Shown here: positions 7,488-16,533 of the stretch, one piece after another | Layout of the letters: each line of letters starts with the position of its first letter | Numbering within the stretch: the first letter of the stretch is position 1 | Assembly (NCBI GenBank): GCA_016870355.1 | Contig: VGBR01000004.1 | Location: forward strand, 62,001 to 126,000 | DNA: 64,000 nt | Source: Actinomycetota bacterium | GTDB lineage: Bacteria; Actinomycetota; Acidimicrobiia; IMCC26256; PALSA-555 | Direction: 5' to 3' | The notes under the pieces: generated by a model | Told to the model about the DNA's origin: nothing | The model's database searches: none | Seen by the model: only the letters and a program-made list of their open reading frames with translations | Position numbers and translations under genes: made by a program

Positions 7488-8645
7488 ATGACACCAGCGT
7501 CAGGAGCCAGAGCTCCGGAGCCGCGGGACTTCATCGTCGATGCCGACGGGCACGTCTGTGAACCGGCCGACCTCTGGGAGCGCAACCTCCCGTCGCACCT
7601 CGCCGACCGTGGCATCCGCCTTCGGTGGAACGAGAGCACCGGGTACGACGAGTGCCACGTCGAGGACGGCATGGCCACCGACCGAGGCCTCGTCGGGCTC
7701 GGCAACGCGGGCGAGAGCTTCGCCGACTTCGGTCGCGGTCGGCACTACGAAGACCTCAACCCCGCGGGGTTCGACCCGCACGAGCGCGTGAAGGTGCTCG
7801 ACGCCGAGGAGATCGACCTCTCGGTGGTGTACCCGGGCCTCGGGCTCAAGCTCGGCGGCATCAAGGACCCCGAGCTCGCGGTGTGGTCGTGCAAGGTCTA
7901 CAACGACTGGCTCGCCGAGTGGTGCAGCGCGGCGCCCGACCGCTTGAAGGGAGCCGGCGCGCTCCCGTTGCAGGACCCGAAGGCAGCCGCCGACGAGGCG
8001 CGCCGCGTGCGCGAGCTCGGGCTGGTCGGCACGTTCGTACGTCCGAACGCGTACCTCGGCAAGCCGTTCCACCACTACGACTACACGCCCGTCTGGGAAG
8101 CGCTCGAAGAGACCGACCTTCCGCTCGGCCTGCACATCGCGGGCCTCGCCGACATGCCTGGGGCGTCGCTGGCGATGCGAGAGCTCATGGCGCCGGGCAC
8201 ACATCACGCGCTGATCCCGGTGATCGACCAGATGATGACGCTGTCGAACCTCGTGTACGGCGGCGTGCTCGAACGGCATCCCGCGCTCAAGGTCGTCGTG
8301 CTGGAGAGTGGCGGCGGGTGGATCGCCCACTGGATGGACCGCCTCAACGAGTTCGAGGAGAGCTACTCGTGGGCTGCTGCACCGATGTCGCTCAGCGCCG
8401 AGGAGTACTTCAAGCGTCAGTGCTGGATCAGCTTCGATCCCGGTGAGCGCACACCAGGGCCGCTCGCCGCGCTCGTCGGCGCCGACCGGTACATCTGGGC
8501 GTCGGACTTCCCGCACAACGATGCGAAGTACCCGGGTGTGGTCGACGAGCTGCGCGAGCACAACGACTCCTTGCCCGACGCCGAGCGCAAGGGCCTCTAC
8601 GGACTGAACGCGCTCGAGATGTACGGCATCCCGCTCCCCGAGTGA
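7488..8645 (+). CDS. Amidohydrolase (PF04909-type, ACMSD-like)
   Basis: A 385-residue metal-dependent hydrolase or decarboxylase of the amidohydrolase-2 family, a TIM barrel related to aminocarboxymuconate-semialdehyde decarboxylase. The N-terminal metal motif is VDADGHVCEP (about residue 17), the mid-barrel His is in LHIAGLAD, and the C-terminal Asp/His segment is SDFPHNDAKYPG. Such proteins in actinobacteria often act on aromatic or alicyclic ring-cleavage intermediates. The start is the ATG at 7488; no good Shine-Dalgarno is close, the nearest purine run being about 25 bases upstream. The stop overlaps the next gene's GTG (GTGA), so the two are coupled. Confidence 0.9.
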   Translation: MTPASGARAPEPRDFIVDADGHVCEPADLWERNLPSHLADRGIRLRWNESTGYDECHVEDGMATDRGLVGLGNAGESFADFGRGRHYEDLNPAGFDPHERVKVLDAEEIDLSVVYPGLGLKLGGIKDPELAVWSCKVYNDWLAEWCSAAPDRLKGAGALPLQDPKAAADEARRVRELGLVGTFVRPNAYLGKPFHHYDYTPVWEALEETDLPLGLHIAGLADMPGASLAMRELMAPGTHHALIPVIDQMMTLSNLVYGGVLERHPALKVVVLESGGGWIAHWMDRLNEFEESYSWAAAPMSLSAEEYFKRQCWISFDPGERTPGPLAALVGADRYIWASDFPHNDAKYPGVVDELREHNDSLPDAERKGLYGLNALEMYGIPLPE

Positions 8646-10333
8646 GCGCGCCCACGTTCGACCTGATCGTCCGCGGCGGCACTGTCGTCGACGGCACCGG
8701 CGCGCCGGCGCGCACCGCTGATGTCGCAGTGAACGGCGGGCGGATCGCTGCTGTTGGCGCAGTCGATGCCGGCGCGGATCGCACGCTCGACGCCGACGGA
8801 TTGCTCGTGACGCCAGGGTTCGTCGACGTCCACACGCACTACGACGCGCAGCTCCACTGGGATCCGACCGCGTCGCCAGCCTCGTGGCACGGTGTCACCA
8901 CCTTGCTCACCGGCAACTGCGGCTTCACGTTCGCGCCCGCGAAGCCCGAGGACGTCCCTTGGCTCCTCCAGATGTTGAGCCGTGTCGAGGGGATGTCACC
9001 GGACGCGCTCTCCCAAGCCGTGACCTTCCGAGGTGGGAGCCTCGGCGACTTCCTCGACGGCCTCGAAGGTCGGGTCGGCGTGAACGTGGGCGCCAACGTC
9101 GGCCATTGCGCGGTGCGCCGCCACGTGATGGGCGACGACGCGTCCGAGCGCACCGCGACAGTCGACGAGATCTCAGCGATGCGCCAGCTCGTGCGCGAGG
9201 CATTCGAACAAGGCGCGATCGGGTTCACGTCGTCCCAGCTCGAGCTCCACGTGGCCCACGACGGGCGTGGCGTGCCGTCGAACTACGCCGCACCTGAAGA
9301 GCTCATAGCGCTCGCGTCGGTGCTCGCCGAGTTCGGCCGAGGATCGATCGAGTTCATCCCCCGCACGTTCCTCACCGGGTACGACGACGACGACCGCGAC
9401 CTCATCCTCTCGATGGCGCGAGCGTCGGGTCGCCCGTTGCACCTCAACAACCTCACGGTCATGCCCCACGCGCCCGACGGATGGTCACGCAGCCTGGAGT
9501 TCGCCGAGCAGGCGCACGCCGACGGCATCGAGCTGCACCCGATGTTCGCGAGCAACCGCCAGGGTGCGCACTTCTCGCTCGACTCCACGTTCCTGTTCGA
9601 CGAGATGCCGAGCTTCCGCGACACCCTCACGCTCCCCTCCCCCGCGCGCGAGGAGCGCCTGCGCGACCCGGCGCTCCGGGAGCAGATGCGCGTCGAGATC
9701 GCCGACCCCCGCGGCCGCTCGTTCGTGTTCGCGTGGCAGGTGCTCAAGGTCGAGCACGTGACGAAGCCGGAGAACGAGCAGTGGCTCGACAAGTCGGTGA
9801 GCGAGATCGCCGAGGCCACGGGCGCCGACCCGCTCGATGCGTTCCTCGACCTGTCGCTCGACGAGGGGCTCGCCACCCAGTTCGTGATGGCCGGCCCGCC
9901 GAGCCGCAAGCGCCAAGAAGCCGTCGCGCGAATGATCCGCTCGCCGATCATGATGGCGGGGAGCAGCGACGGTGGCGCGCACCTCCTCTCCTTCTGTGGC
10001 GCCGACTACACCACCAGACTGCTCACCGAGTGGGTGCCCGATGTACTGACGCTCGAAGAGGCCGTCGCGAGGCTCACGTCCGTCTCCGCGCACGCCACCG
10101 GCATCGCGGACCGCGGGACGCTCGCCGAGGGCATGGCCGCCGACATCCTCCTCATCGACCGCGAGCGGCTGAGCACGCCCGATGCTCCGAGGTACGTGCG
10201 CGACTTCCCCGCCGACTCGGGTCGCTATGTCGTCGACGCCGACGGCTACCGCCAGGTCATCGTCAACGGCGAGACGCTCCTCGACGACGGTGCATGGACC
10301 GGGGCGGCCCCGGGGCACATCCTGAGGGGCTGA
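8642..10333 (+). CDS. N-acyl-D-amino-acid deacylase-like amidohydrolase
   Basis: A 563-residue amidohydrolase-3 family protein. It begins with the dihydroorotase/aminoacylase signature (LIVRGGTVVDGTG), carries the His-x-His metal motif in PGFVDVHTHYDAQLHWDP (about residue 60), and has the late SSDGGAHL segment in place of the usual HxxSD motif. D-aminoacylases are usually about 480-530 residues, so this is a slightly long full copy. The GTG start overlaps the preceding amidohydrolase stop. Since the neighbours are a PF04909 amidohydrolase and VOC proteins, the true substrate may be an amide or lactam in the same pathway rather than an N-acyl-D-amino acid; that is inference. Confidence 0.88.
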   Translation: MSAPTFDLIVRGGTVVDGTGAPARTADVAVNGGRIAAVGAVDAGADRTLDADGLLVTPGFVDVHTHYDAQLHWDPTASPASWHGVTTLLTGNCGFTFAPAKPEDVPWLLQMLSRVEGMSPDALSQAVTFRGGSLGDFLDGLEGRVGVNVGANVGHCAVRRHVMGDDASERTATVDEISAMRQLVREAFEQGAIGFTSSQLELHVAHDGRGVPSNYAAPEELIALASVLAEFGRGSIEFIPRTFLTGYDDDDRDLILSMARASGRPLHLNNLTVMPHAPDGWSRSLEFAEQAHADGIELHPMFASNRQGAHFSLDSTFLFDEMPSFRDTLTLPSPAREERLRDPALREQMRVEIADPRGRSFVFAWQVLKVEHVTKPENEQWLDKSVSEIAEATGADPLDAFLDLSLDEGLATQFVMAGPPSRKRQEAVARMIRSPIMMAGSSDGGAHLLSFCGADYTTRLLTEWVPDVLTLEEAVARLTSVSAHATGIADRGTLAEGMAADILLIDRERLSTPDAPRYVRDFPADSGRYVVDADGYRQVIVNGETLLDDGAWTGAAPGHILRG

Positions 10334-10389
10334 TTTCGCAGGTCATCGGCCTGCGGGGCACTGTCACACCCCCCTGTCATCGTGGGGGC

Positions 10390-11601
10390 ATGTTCGAGAG
10401 CGCCAACACGCTGGCCCGGATGCGGGACCTGCCGACCCCCGAGGTCGAGTCGATCTTCGGCCGCGCCGAGGCGCTGGAGGCTCGGGCCCGGCACCTGAAG
10501 CTGCTCGCGCTCAACATCCTCGACGAGCGCCAGGTCCACGAAGCCTGCGGCGCCATCGACACAGAGTCATGGATGATGGCCAAATCCACCTGCTCCAGGA
10601 AGACCGCCAATGCCCAGGTGCGGGTGGCGCGCAAGCTCGGAGAGCTTCCCCACGTCGCCGATGCCGCGGCTGAGGGCCGGATCTCGTGGGACCAGCTCGA
10701 TCCGGTCTCCCAGCTCGCCGGCCCCGACTCCGACGAGATGTGGTCCGTCGAGGGGTCGACGTGGTCACCGAAGCACCTCGAACGAATGGTGCGCCGCACG
10801 AAGCTGGTCGCCCGTCAGGAGGCACTGGAGCGAAACCGCCAGCGCGAGCTGCGGATGTGGCTCGACTTCGACGCTGGGATGCTGTGCTTCAGGGGCGCGC
10901 TGCCTGACGCGGAGGGCACGATCTTCGCTCGCGCCATCGAGCTCGAAGCGAGGAGGCTTGGCCGGCGGCCCGACGGATCGTGGGAGCCGTGGGAAGCCCG
11001 CCAGGCCGACGCGCTCGTGGCCCTCGCCACCCAGCGGCTCGCGGATGATGCCGAGCCAGCCCGCGCGCTGATCCTCATCAGCGCGCCCGCCGACGCACTG
11101 CTCGAGGCCAGCAGCACGCCCGGCAGCGAGCTCCTCGACTCCGGGCTCGACCTGGCGATCGAGATTGTGCGCCGCTTGGCGTGCGACGCCACCACACAGA
11201 TCATCTACGAGATGCAAAACGGGTGTCCGGTCACGATCGGCCGCGAGACCCGTCACGTCCCGCGCTGGATGCGGCGCCAGCTCACCAAGCGTGACCGCGA
11301 GTGCCGCTTCCCCGGCTGCGATCGAACCAGGTTCCTGCACGCACACCACATCATCCACTGGGCCGACGGCGGGCCAACCGAGCTGTGGAACCTCATCCTC
11401 GTGTGCCCGTACCACCATCGCTACCTGCACGAACACAAGTGGTCAGTGCGAGGTGATCCGTCACTCCCGGACGGACTGGAGTTCCTGAACGCCGGAGGAC
11501 ACAACGTCACCGGGCTCTGGGCGAACACGCGTCCGTGGGACTGCGAGGTTGACGCCCTGGCCCACGAAGACTTGGTGCTCGCCAGCCTCCCGCCACCATG
11601 A
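10390..11601 (+). CDS. DUF222 domain protein with C-terminal HNH endonuclease
   Basis: A 403-residue protein with the architecture common in actinobacteria: an N-terminal helical DUF222-type region (ARMRDLPTPEVESIFG, then a helical domain to about residue 270) and a C-terminal HNH nuclease motif around CRFPGCDRTRFLHAHHIIHW, closing with CPYHHRYLHE. The paired Cys and His residues would bind zinc and the active-site metal. The family is typically present in many copies per genome and its role is not established. The ATG at 10390 follows a GGGGG run. It lies 56 bases after the D-aminoacylase-like gene and could be co-transcribed with it, though it seems functionally unrelated. Confidence 0.9.
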   Translation: MFESANTLARMRDLPTPEVESIFGRAEALEARARHLKLLALNILDERQVHEACGAIDTESWMMAKSTCSRKTANAQVRVARKLGELPHVADAAAEGRISWDQLDPVSQLAGPDSDEMWSVEGSTWSPKHLERMVRRTKLVARQEALERNRQRELRMWLDFDAGMLCFRGALPDAEGTIFARAIELEARRLGRRPDGSWEPWEARQADALVALATQRLADDAEPARALILISAPADALLEASSTPGSELLDSGLDLAIEIVRRLACDATTQIIYEMQNGCPVTIGRETRHVPRWMRRQLTKRDRECRFPGCDRTRFLHAHHIIHWADGGPTELWNLILVCPYHHRYLHEHKWSVRGDPSLPDGLEFLNAGGHNVTGLWANTRPWDCEVDALAHEDLVLASLPPP

Positions 11602-11605
11602 GGCC

Positions 11606-11625
11606 CACCGATCGACCGATCGGTG
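11606..11625. promoter_or_regulatory. Perfect 20-bp inverted repeat, candidate operator
   Basis: CACCGATCG-AC-CGATCGGTG is a perfect 9-2-9 palindrome right after the HNH stop and about 90 bases before the amidohydrolase start at 11713. A TACCCT -10 box follows at 11661. No T tract follows, so a TetR-type operator is more likely than a terminator. The regulator is unknown. Confidence 0.55.
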
Positions 11626-11712
11626 ATCCGCTGCCCCGGTGAACGGACTGTCGCCGCGGGTACCCTCATGGACGATGCACCACCGCGCCAATGCGGCCGA
11701 GGGGGAAGCGCC

Positions 11713-13005
11713 ATGAAGATCGACGACATGATCATCGTCAGCGTCGACGACCACGTGGTCGAGCCACCGGATCTCTTCGATGGCCGTCTACCCGAGAAGT
11801 ACAAGGACATCGCGCCCCGCATCGTGCACCGCGAGTCCGATGGCGCCGACGTCTGGCAGTTCAACGGGATGGAGCTCCCCAACGTCGGGCTCAACGCCGT
11901 GGCCGGCCGCCCGATGGACGAGTACGGCATGGACCCCACCTCGTTCGACGAGCTGCGCGACGGCTGCTTCGACGTCGAGAAGCGCGTGCTCGACATGAGC
12001 GCCAACGGCACGCTCGGCTCACTCTGCTTCCCGTCGCTCCCCGGGTTCGCTGGGCGGCTGTTCGGCCAGCTCGACGACAAGGACGCCGGGATCGCACTCA
12101 CGAACGCGTACAACGACTGGCACATCGACCAGTGGTGCGGCTCGTTCCCGGGCCGTTTCATCCCCCTCGCGATCCCGATGATCTGGGACCCTGAGGCGAC
12201 TGCGGCCGAGATCCGTCGTGTCGCCAAGAAGGGCTGCCACGCGGTCACGCTGCCCGAGAACCCGGTCCCGTTGGGTCTCCCCAGCTTTCACACCGATCAC
12301 TGGGACCCGGTGTGGAAGGCGTGCGAAGACGAAGGCACCGTTGCGTGCATGCACATCGGCTCGTCGTCGCAGCTGGCGATCACTGCGCCCGACGCGCCCT
12401 TCGACGTGATGATCGTGTTGCAACCGATGAACCTCGTACAGTGCGCAGCCGACCTGACCCACTCCCCCATCTGGAAGAAGTTCCCCGGTGTGCGCATCGC
12501 GCTCTCGGAGGGCGGGATCGGATGGGTGCCGTACTTCCTCGAGCGGATCGACCACTCGTTCAAGCGCCACAGCGCGTGGACGCATGCCGACTTCGGCGAC
12601 AAGCTCCCGAGCGAGGTCTTCCTGGAGCACGTGATCCTCTGCTACATCACCGACCGGGCCGGCCTCAAGATGTTGCGCGACGACATCGGAGCTGATCGAG
12701 TCTGCGTCGAGATCGACTATCCGCACTCCGACTCCACGTGGCCACGCTCCCCCGAGCAGTTCATGGATGAGTTCGCCGGCGCGGACCTCACCGACGGCGA
12801 GATCAACAAGGTCACGCACCTCAACGCGATGCGTGAGTTCTCCTACGACCCGTTCTCTGTGATCCCGAAGGAGCGCTGCACCGTGGGCGCACTGCGGGCC
12901 GAGGCGATCGGCGTCGACACCGAGGTGCGATCGATGACCCGACGTCCACGCGTGGAACGAGAAGGGACGATCACCGTCGACGTGATGACGGGAACCAGCA
13001 GGTAG
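11713..13005 (+). CDS. Amidohydrolase (PF04909-type)
   Basis: A 430-residue amidohydrolase-2 protein. The first metal motif is SVDDHVVEPPDLF (about residue 10), the barrel His is ACMHIGSS, and the late motif is IDYPHSDSTWP. It is longer than the copy at 7488 and has an extra C-terminal tail after ALRAEAIGVD. The ATG is preceded by GGGGGAAG, a good Shine-Dalgarno, and the untranslated leader from the -10 box at 11661 would be about 40 bases, unlike the leaderless neighbours. The palindrome at 11606-11625 suggests dedicated regulation. The substrate is unknown. Confidence 0.9.
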   Translation: MKIDDMIIVSVDDHVVEPPDLFDGRLPEKYKDIAPRIVHRESDGADVWQFNGMELPNVGLNAVAGRPMDEYGMDPTSFDELRDGCFDVEKRVLDMSANGTLGSLCFPSLPGFAGRLFGQLDDKDAGIALTNAYNDWHIDQWCGSFPGRFIPLAIPMIWDPEATAAEIRRVAKKGCHAVTLPENPVPLGLPSFHTDHWDPVWKACEDEGTVACMHIGSSSQLAITAPDAPFDVMIVLQPMNLVQCAADLTHSPIWKKFPGVRIALSEGGIGWVPYFLERIDHSFKRHSAWTHADFGDKLPSEVFLEHVILCYITDRAGLKMLRDDIGADRVCVEIDYPHSDSTWPRSPEQFMDEFAGADLTDGEINKVTHLNAMREFSYDPFSVIPKERCTVGALRAEAIGVDTEVRSMTRRPRVEREGTITVDVMTGTSR

Positions 13006-13025
13006 CAGCGCGCACCCGCACGAAG

Positions 13026-13274
13026 GTGACCGCGCAACCTCCAGACGAGCTCCCGCCGCGCGACCCACGACCGCTGATCGTTCACTTCGCGGTGGACTTC
13101 GCCGTCGCGTTCCTGGTGCTGTTGGTGGTGCTGCTGATCTTCGAAGTGTCGATCCTGGTGATCATCGCGGTGTCATCGATGCTGGGTGTGCTCGCAGCAC
13201 CGCTCACCCGCCGCGCCGAGGAACGCGCCCTCGCCGAACGCTACGCGACGGGAGGTGGCAGCCCGAGCGCCTGA
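13026..13274 (+). CDS. Small two-helix membrane protein (DUF4229-like)
   Basis: An 82-residue protein with one long or two short hydrophobic helices (VAFLVLLVVLLIF, then VSILVIIAVSSMLGVL) and a charged, Arg/Glu-rich C-terminus. Size and layout resemble small actinobacterial DUF4229 proteins, of unknown function. The GTG start is chosen because it is the first in frame after the amidohydrolase stop, 21 bases upstream. The 3' end overlaps the converging transglycosylase gene by 34 bases. Confidence 0.6.
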   Translation: MTAQPPDELPPRDPRPLIVHFAVDFAVAFLVLLVVLLIFEVSILVIIAVSSMLGVLAAPLTRRAEERALAERYATGGGSPSA

Positions 13275-14473
13275 TAGTCCCGGGCGAGCTGGAGCACGCG
13301 TGCCGCGTAGGCGTCCGAGTGGTTGTATGCGAGGTACGCGCGCGTCAGTGATGCGGCGCTTCCGAGCTGACCGGCCGCTCGGCACAGGTACCGACCCGCT
13401 CCCGCGGCGGCGTCATAGAGGTTGTTCGGGTCGGTCGCGCCGTCCCCGTTGCCGTCGACGGCGTAGCCCCGCCAGGTCGACGGGATGAACTGCATCGGGC
13501 CGACCGCGCGGTCCCACACCGGGTCGAGGTCCCACGAACCGTCGTCGCTGTCGGAGATCGCGGCGACTCCAGGTCGGCCATCGAGCGCGATGCCGATGAT
13601 CCGGGGCGTCACGTTGCCGAACCGACCCGGCTGCGCGCCGCCGTATCGTCCGTGGTTCGACTCGACCCGCCCGATGCCGGCGAGCATCCACCACTGCAAT
13701 CCGCACTGCGGGCGTTCCCGCGCCAGCGTCGCTTCGGCACGCAAGTACGCGTCGAGCGTGGCGAGCGGGATGCCGAGCCCGTTCACCGATGCGCCCGCGA
13801 GCGTCGCCGCCGCGTTGACGCTGAGGGCTTCGACTTCTCGGTTCGCGGCTGGGAGCTCCACGAGCTCGACCTGGAACAGACGCGTGTCGACGATCACGCG
13901 CTCGTCCGCGACCTTCGCGGCGGCCTTCGTCGCGGCCTTGCGGAGCTGCTTCGCTCGCTCCTGTGCAGCGACGAGCTGCTCGGTGACCGATATGCCGATC
14001 TGGTTGACTCGCTCAGCCGCGAACACGTCTTCGATCTCGGGGATCGGTGTGGTGAACCACTCGGTGTTCCCGCGCCGATACACGATCCCGGTGAGGCGGT
14101 CGACGTCGAGCTCGGCTTGGATCAGCGCGTTGGTCGCGTTCTGCTGTGCAGTCGTAAGGAAGCCGAGCCGAGCGATCAACGCGTCCTGCTGCGTGTGAAG
14201 GGCGAAGAGCTCTTGGCCGAGCGCGGCCTGGGTCGCCTGCGCGGCGCGAAGTGCGTCGACGTCACGCGACGACGACGCATACTCGATGCCCACACCTACG
14301 AGGCGCGCGTCGAGCCCCGGAAGCAGGCCGGCACCCTCGGCCGGAGCGGTCGGCGGCATCACCTCTTGTGCAGCCGCCGATCCCCCGCTCCCGACTACGA
14401 GGGCGAGCGCGGTCAGGACACCGACCAGTGCGGCGAGCGCGCGAGACCGTCGAGCGTGGGACATGGCGGCCAC
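13241..14473 (-). CDS. Secreted lytic transglycosylase-like protein
   Basis: A 410-residue exported protein. The N-terminus has a Sec signal peptide (RR-rich start, LAALVGVLTALALVVG, then an SAAAQ cleavage region). Residues 60-200 are helical, Gln/Ala-rich and probably coiled coil. A C-terminal SLT-type muramidase domain follows, with catalytic Glu in AGIGRVESNHGRYGG (about residue 270), AVGPMQFIPSTW and LYDAAAGAGRYLC. It would cleave peptidoglycan glycan strands outside the membrane. The start is GTG at 14473; the ATG at 14464 is an equally good alternative. The mixed coiled-coil/SLT architecture resembles actinobacterial cell-wall remodelling proteins. Confidence 0.88.
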   Translation of the reverse strand: MAAMSHARRSRALAALVGVLTALALVVGSGGSAAAQEVMPPTAPAEGAGLLPGLDARLVGVGIEYASSSRDVDALRAAQATQAALGQELFALHTQQDALIARLGFLTTAQQNATNALIQAELDVDRLTGIVYRRGNTEWFTTPIPEIEDVFAAERVNQIGISVTEQLVAAQERAKQLRKAATKAAAKVADERVIVDTRLFQVELVELPAANREVEALSVNAAATLAGASVNGLGIPLATLDAYLRAEATLARERPQCGLQWWMLAGIGRVESNHGRYGGAQPGRFGNVTPRIIGIALDGRPGVAAISDSDDGSWDLDPVWDRAVGPMQFIPSTWRGYAVDGNGDGATDPNNLYDAAAGAGRYLCRAAGQLGSAASLTRAYLAYNHSDAYAARVLQLARDYQALGLPPPVA

Positions 14474-14530
14474 GGGGATGGATCGGCACGGCAGGCCCCG
14501 TGCTTGACGCCCGACCCGCGGGCCGCTGGA

Positions 14531-15739
14531 TCAGGCTGGCGTGGGCAGGGAGTAGAGGCGGCGGGCGTTGCCGGCGGCGATCGCCTGCTGCGACGGGGCG
14601 TCCATCCCGCCGATGTTCGTCAGCAGCTCATCGACGGTGCCTGGGAACTTCGCGTCGGGGTGCGGGTAGTCCGACGCCCAGATGATCCGCTCGGCCCCCA
14701 CATACTCCGACTCCGCCGCGAGCCCGAGGGTCTCTTCGTCGGCGTCGAAGGAGATGTAGCACTGGCGGCGGAAGTACTCCGACGGCGCCATCGTGATGTC
14801 CGGCACGTCGAACCCGAACATCTTGTAGTGGTGGTCGAGACGCTCCATCCACGGCGTGATCCACCCGCCGTTCGTCTCGAGCACGATGAACGTGAGTTCC
14901 GGGAAGCGCTCGCACACGCCACCGGCGAGCACGAACGCGAGGCTCGTCATCATGTCGACGGGGTTCCCGATGCACTGCGTCCAGAAGATGTTGGTCATGT
15001 TGAGCTGACCCTGGATCTCGAAGGGCGCGGTGCGCGACTTGATCGTGTTGAGGTGCAGCCCCAACACCGCGCCAGGCACGTCGCCGGCGAGGAACGGGTG
15101 CAGGCCGAGTGGCCACCCCGCGTCGGACGCCGCCTTCCAGATCGGGTCCCACACCGGATCGAGGAAGTGCTTCCACTCGACCACCGGGTTCGGTCGCACG
15201 AACGTGCCGACGAGACCGGGCTTGGTCGCAGCGCGGGCGATCTCCGCGGCCGCGGCCTCCGGGTCTTGCTGCGGGATGATCGCGATGCCGAACAGGCGGT
15301 CGGGCGCCGCGGCACAGAAGTCGCTCAGCCAGTCGTTGTAGGCGCGGCATTGCGCGACTGCGAAGTCGACGTCGGTGACCCCGGCGATGCCGAGCAAGTT
15401 AGTGGGATACAGGACGGTCTGGTCGATGCGCTCCGCGTCGAGGTCCGACAAGCGCGGCTCGGGCTCGAAGGCGCCCGGGCGGATGTCGGCGTAGCGGATC
15501 TCCCCGGCCGCGGCCTTCGCCTGGACCTCGGGAGGCATGCCACCGCAGCCCGCGTAGGCGAAGGTGTTCGCAGGCGAACGATCGCCGTCGAACATCACCC
15601 AGTCCTTGCCTGCGTCGTCGGTCTCGATGTGCCAGATCCGGTCGTGGTACTGCTTCGGCGCGTACTCGAGCATCCGATCGGGATGTTCGAGCACATGGCC
15701 GTCGGCGTCGACGAACGTGGACGGTGCGATCGCGGTCAT
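14531..15739 (-). CDS. Amidohydrolase (PF04909-type)
   Basis: A 402-residue amidohydrolase-2 protein close in motif layout to the one at 7488: FVDADGHVLEHPDRM at the N-terminus, PLGLHPFLAGD in mid barrel, ETNGGWITPWMERLDHH, and SDYPHPDAKFPG near the end. The ATG at 15739 has GGAGGG about 6 bases upstream. It is divergent from the alpha/beta hydrolase at 15784 with only 44 bases between. As the third of five PF04909 proteins in the window, it points to paralogous expansion. The reaction is unknown. Confidence 0.9.
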   Translation of the reverse strand: MTAIAPSTFVDADGHVLEHPDRMLEYAPKQYHDRIWHIETDDAGKDWVMFDGDRSPANTFAYAGCGGMPPEVQAKAAAGEIRYADIRPGAFEPEPRLSDLDAERIDQTVLYPTNLLGIAGVTDVDFAVAQCRAYNDWLSDFCAAAPDRLFGIAIIPQQDPEAAAAEIARAATKPGLVGTFVRPNPVVEWKHFLDPVWDPIWKAASDAGWPLGLHPFLAGDVPGAVLGLHLNTIKSRTAPFEIQGQLNMTNIFWTQCIGNPVDMMTSLAFVLAGGVCERFPELTFIVLETNGGWITPWMERLDHHYKMFGFDVPDITMAPSEYFRRQCYISFDADEETLGLAAESEYVGAERIIWASDYPHPDAKFPGTVDELLTNIGGMDAPSQQAIAAGNARRLYSLPTPA

Positions 15740-15771
15740 GTGGCCCTCCTCGCGCTCATCGGTGCGGCCGT

Positions 15772-15777
15772 AGTCTG
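15772..15777 (+). promoter_or_regulatory. -10 hexamer TAGTCT, leaderless promoter
   Basis: TAGTCT ends 6 bases before the GTG at 15784 and fixes that start within a longer open frame. Confidence 0.5.
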
Positions 15778-15783
15778 ACGCGC

Positions 15784-16497
15784 GTGGCGGCAACGGTGGT
15801 CCTGGTCCATGGCGCCTGGCACGGCGCCTGGTGCTGGGAGAAGGTCCAGCCGCTGCTCGACTCGGCCGGCATCGACTCGATCGCGATCGACCTTCCTGGG
15901 CACGGTGACAGCACCGAGCCGCTCACGGATCTGGCCGGGGACGCCGCGGCACTGCGCAAGGTGCTGGCCGGCGTCGACGACGTCGTGGTGTGCGCGCACT
16001 CATATGGCGGTGTTGTGGTCAGCGAGGGTGCGGCCGGCCTTCCCGGGGTACGACACCTCGCGTACCTCACGTCGTTCCCAGTCGCGCCTGGCGAGTCGGC
16101 GACGACGGCCGCCACCGTTGAGGCGCCGCGCGAGGGCCCCGACTCCGAGCTGGCGAATGCGATCCGCATCCATGACGACGGCACCTGCACCCTCGACCCC
16201 ACCGTCGCGATCAGCGGGCTGTACGCCGACTGCGCACCTGACGACGCCGCGCAGGCCGTCGCGCGCCTCTGCAAGCAGTCGATGGCTGAGCTCCAGGGCG
16301 TCGCCACGCAGGCGGCATGGCAGGATGTGCCGAGCACCTACGCGATCTGCACCGAGGACCGCGCCGTCGGCGTCGGCCTCCAGCGCGTGCTCGCGGCGCG
16401 TTGCACCCATACGATCGAGTGGCCCACGAGCCATTCGCCCTTTCTCTCACGCCCAGAGCTGGTGGCCGATCTCCTGATCGATCTCGCCAGGGGCTGA
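15784..16497 (+). CDS. Alpha/beta hydrolase
   Basis: A 237-residue alpha/beta-hydrolase. The oxyanion region is VLVHGAWHGAWCWE at residues 6-19, the nucleophile Ser is in CAHSYGGVVV (about 73), and the C-terminal His is in TSHSPFLS (about 222). This is the MenH/salicylate-esterase-like group that also includes plant esterases. The substrate is an ester or thioester of unknown kind. It is divergent from an amidohydrolase gene and 36 bases upstream of the interrupted helical gene. Confidence 0.88.
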   Translation: MAATVVLVHGAWHGAWCWEKVQPLLDSAGIDSIAIDLPGHGDSTEPLTDLAGDAAALRKVLAGVDDVVVCAHSYGGVVVSEGAAGLPGVRHLAYLTSFPVAPGESATTAATVEAPREGPDSELANAIRIHDDGTCTLDPTVAISGLYADCAPDDAAQAVARLCKQSMAELQGVATQAAWQDVPSTYAICTEDRAVGVGLQRVLAARCTHTIEWPTSHSPFLSRPELVADLLIDLARG

Positions 16498-16533
16498 ATC
16501 GCAACCCGACCCACCCAAGATTGCGGAGGACAG

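Noticed and set aside
14486-14503. Hairpin GCACGG/CCGTGC after the amidohydrolase gene as a terminator
   Set aside because: Only 6 bp with a 6-base loop and no T tract; such stems are common by chance at this GC content.
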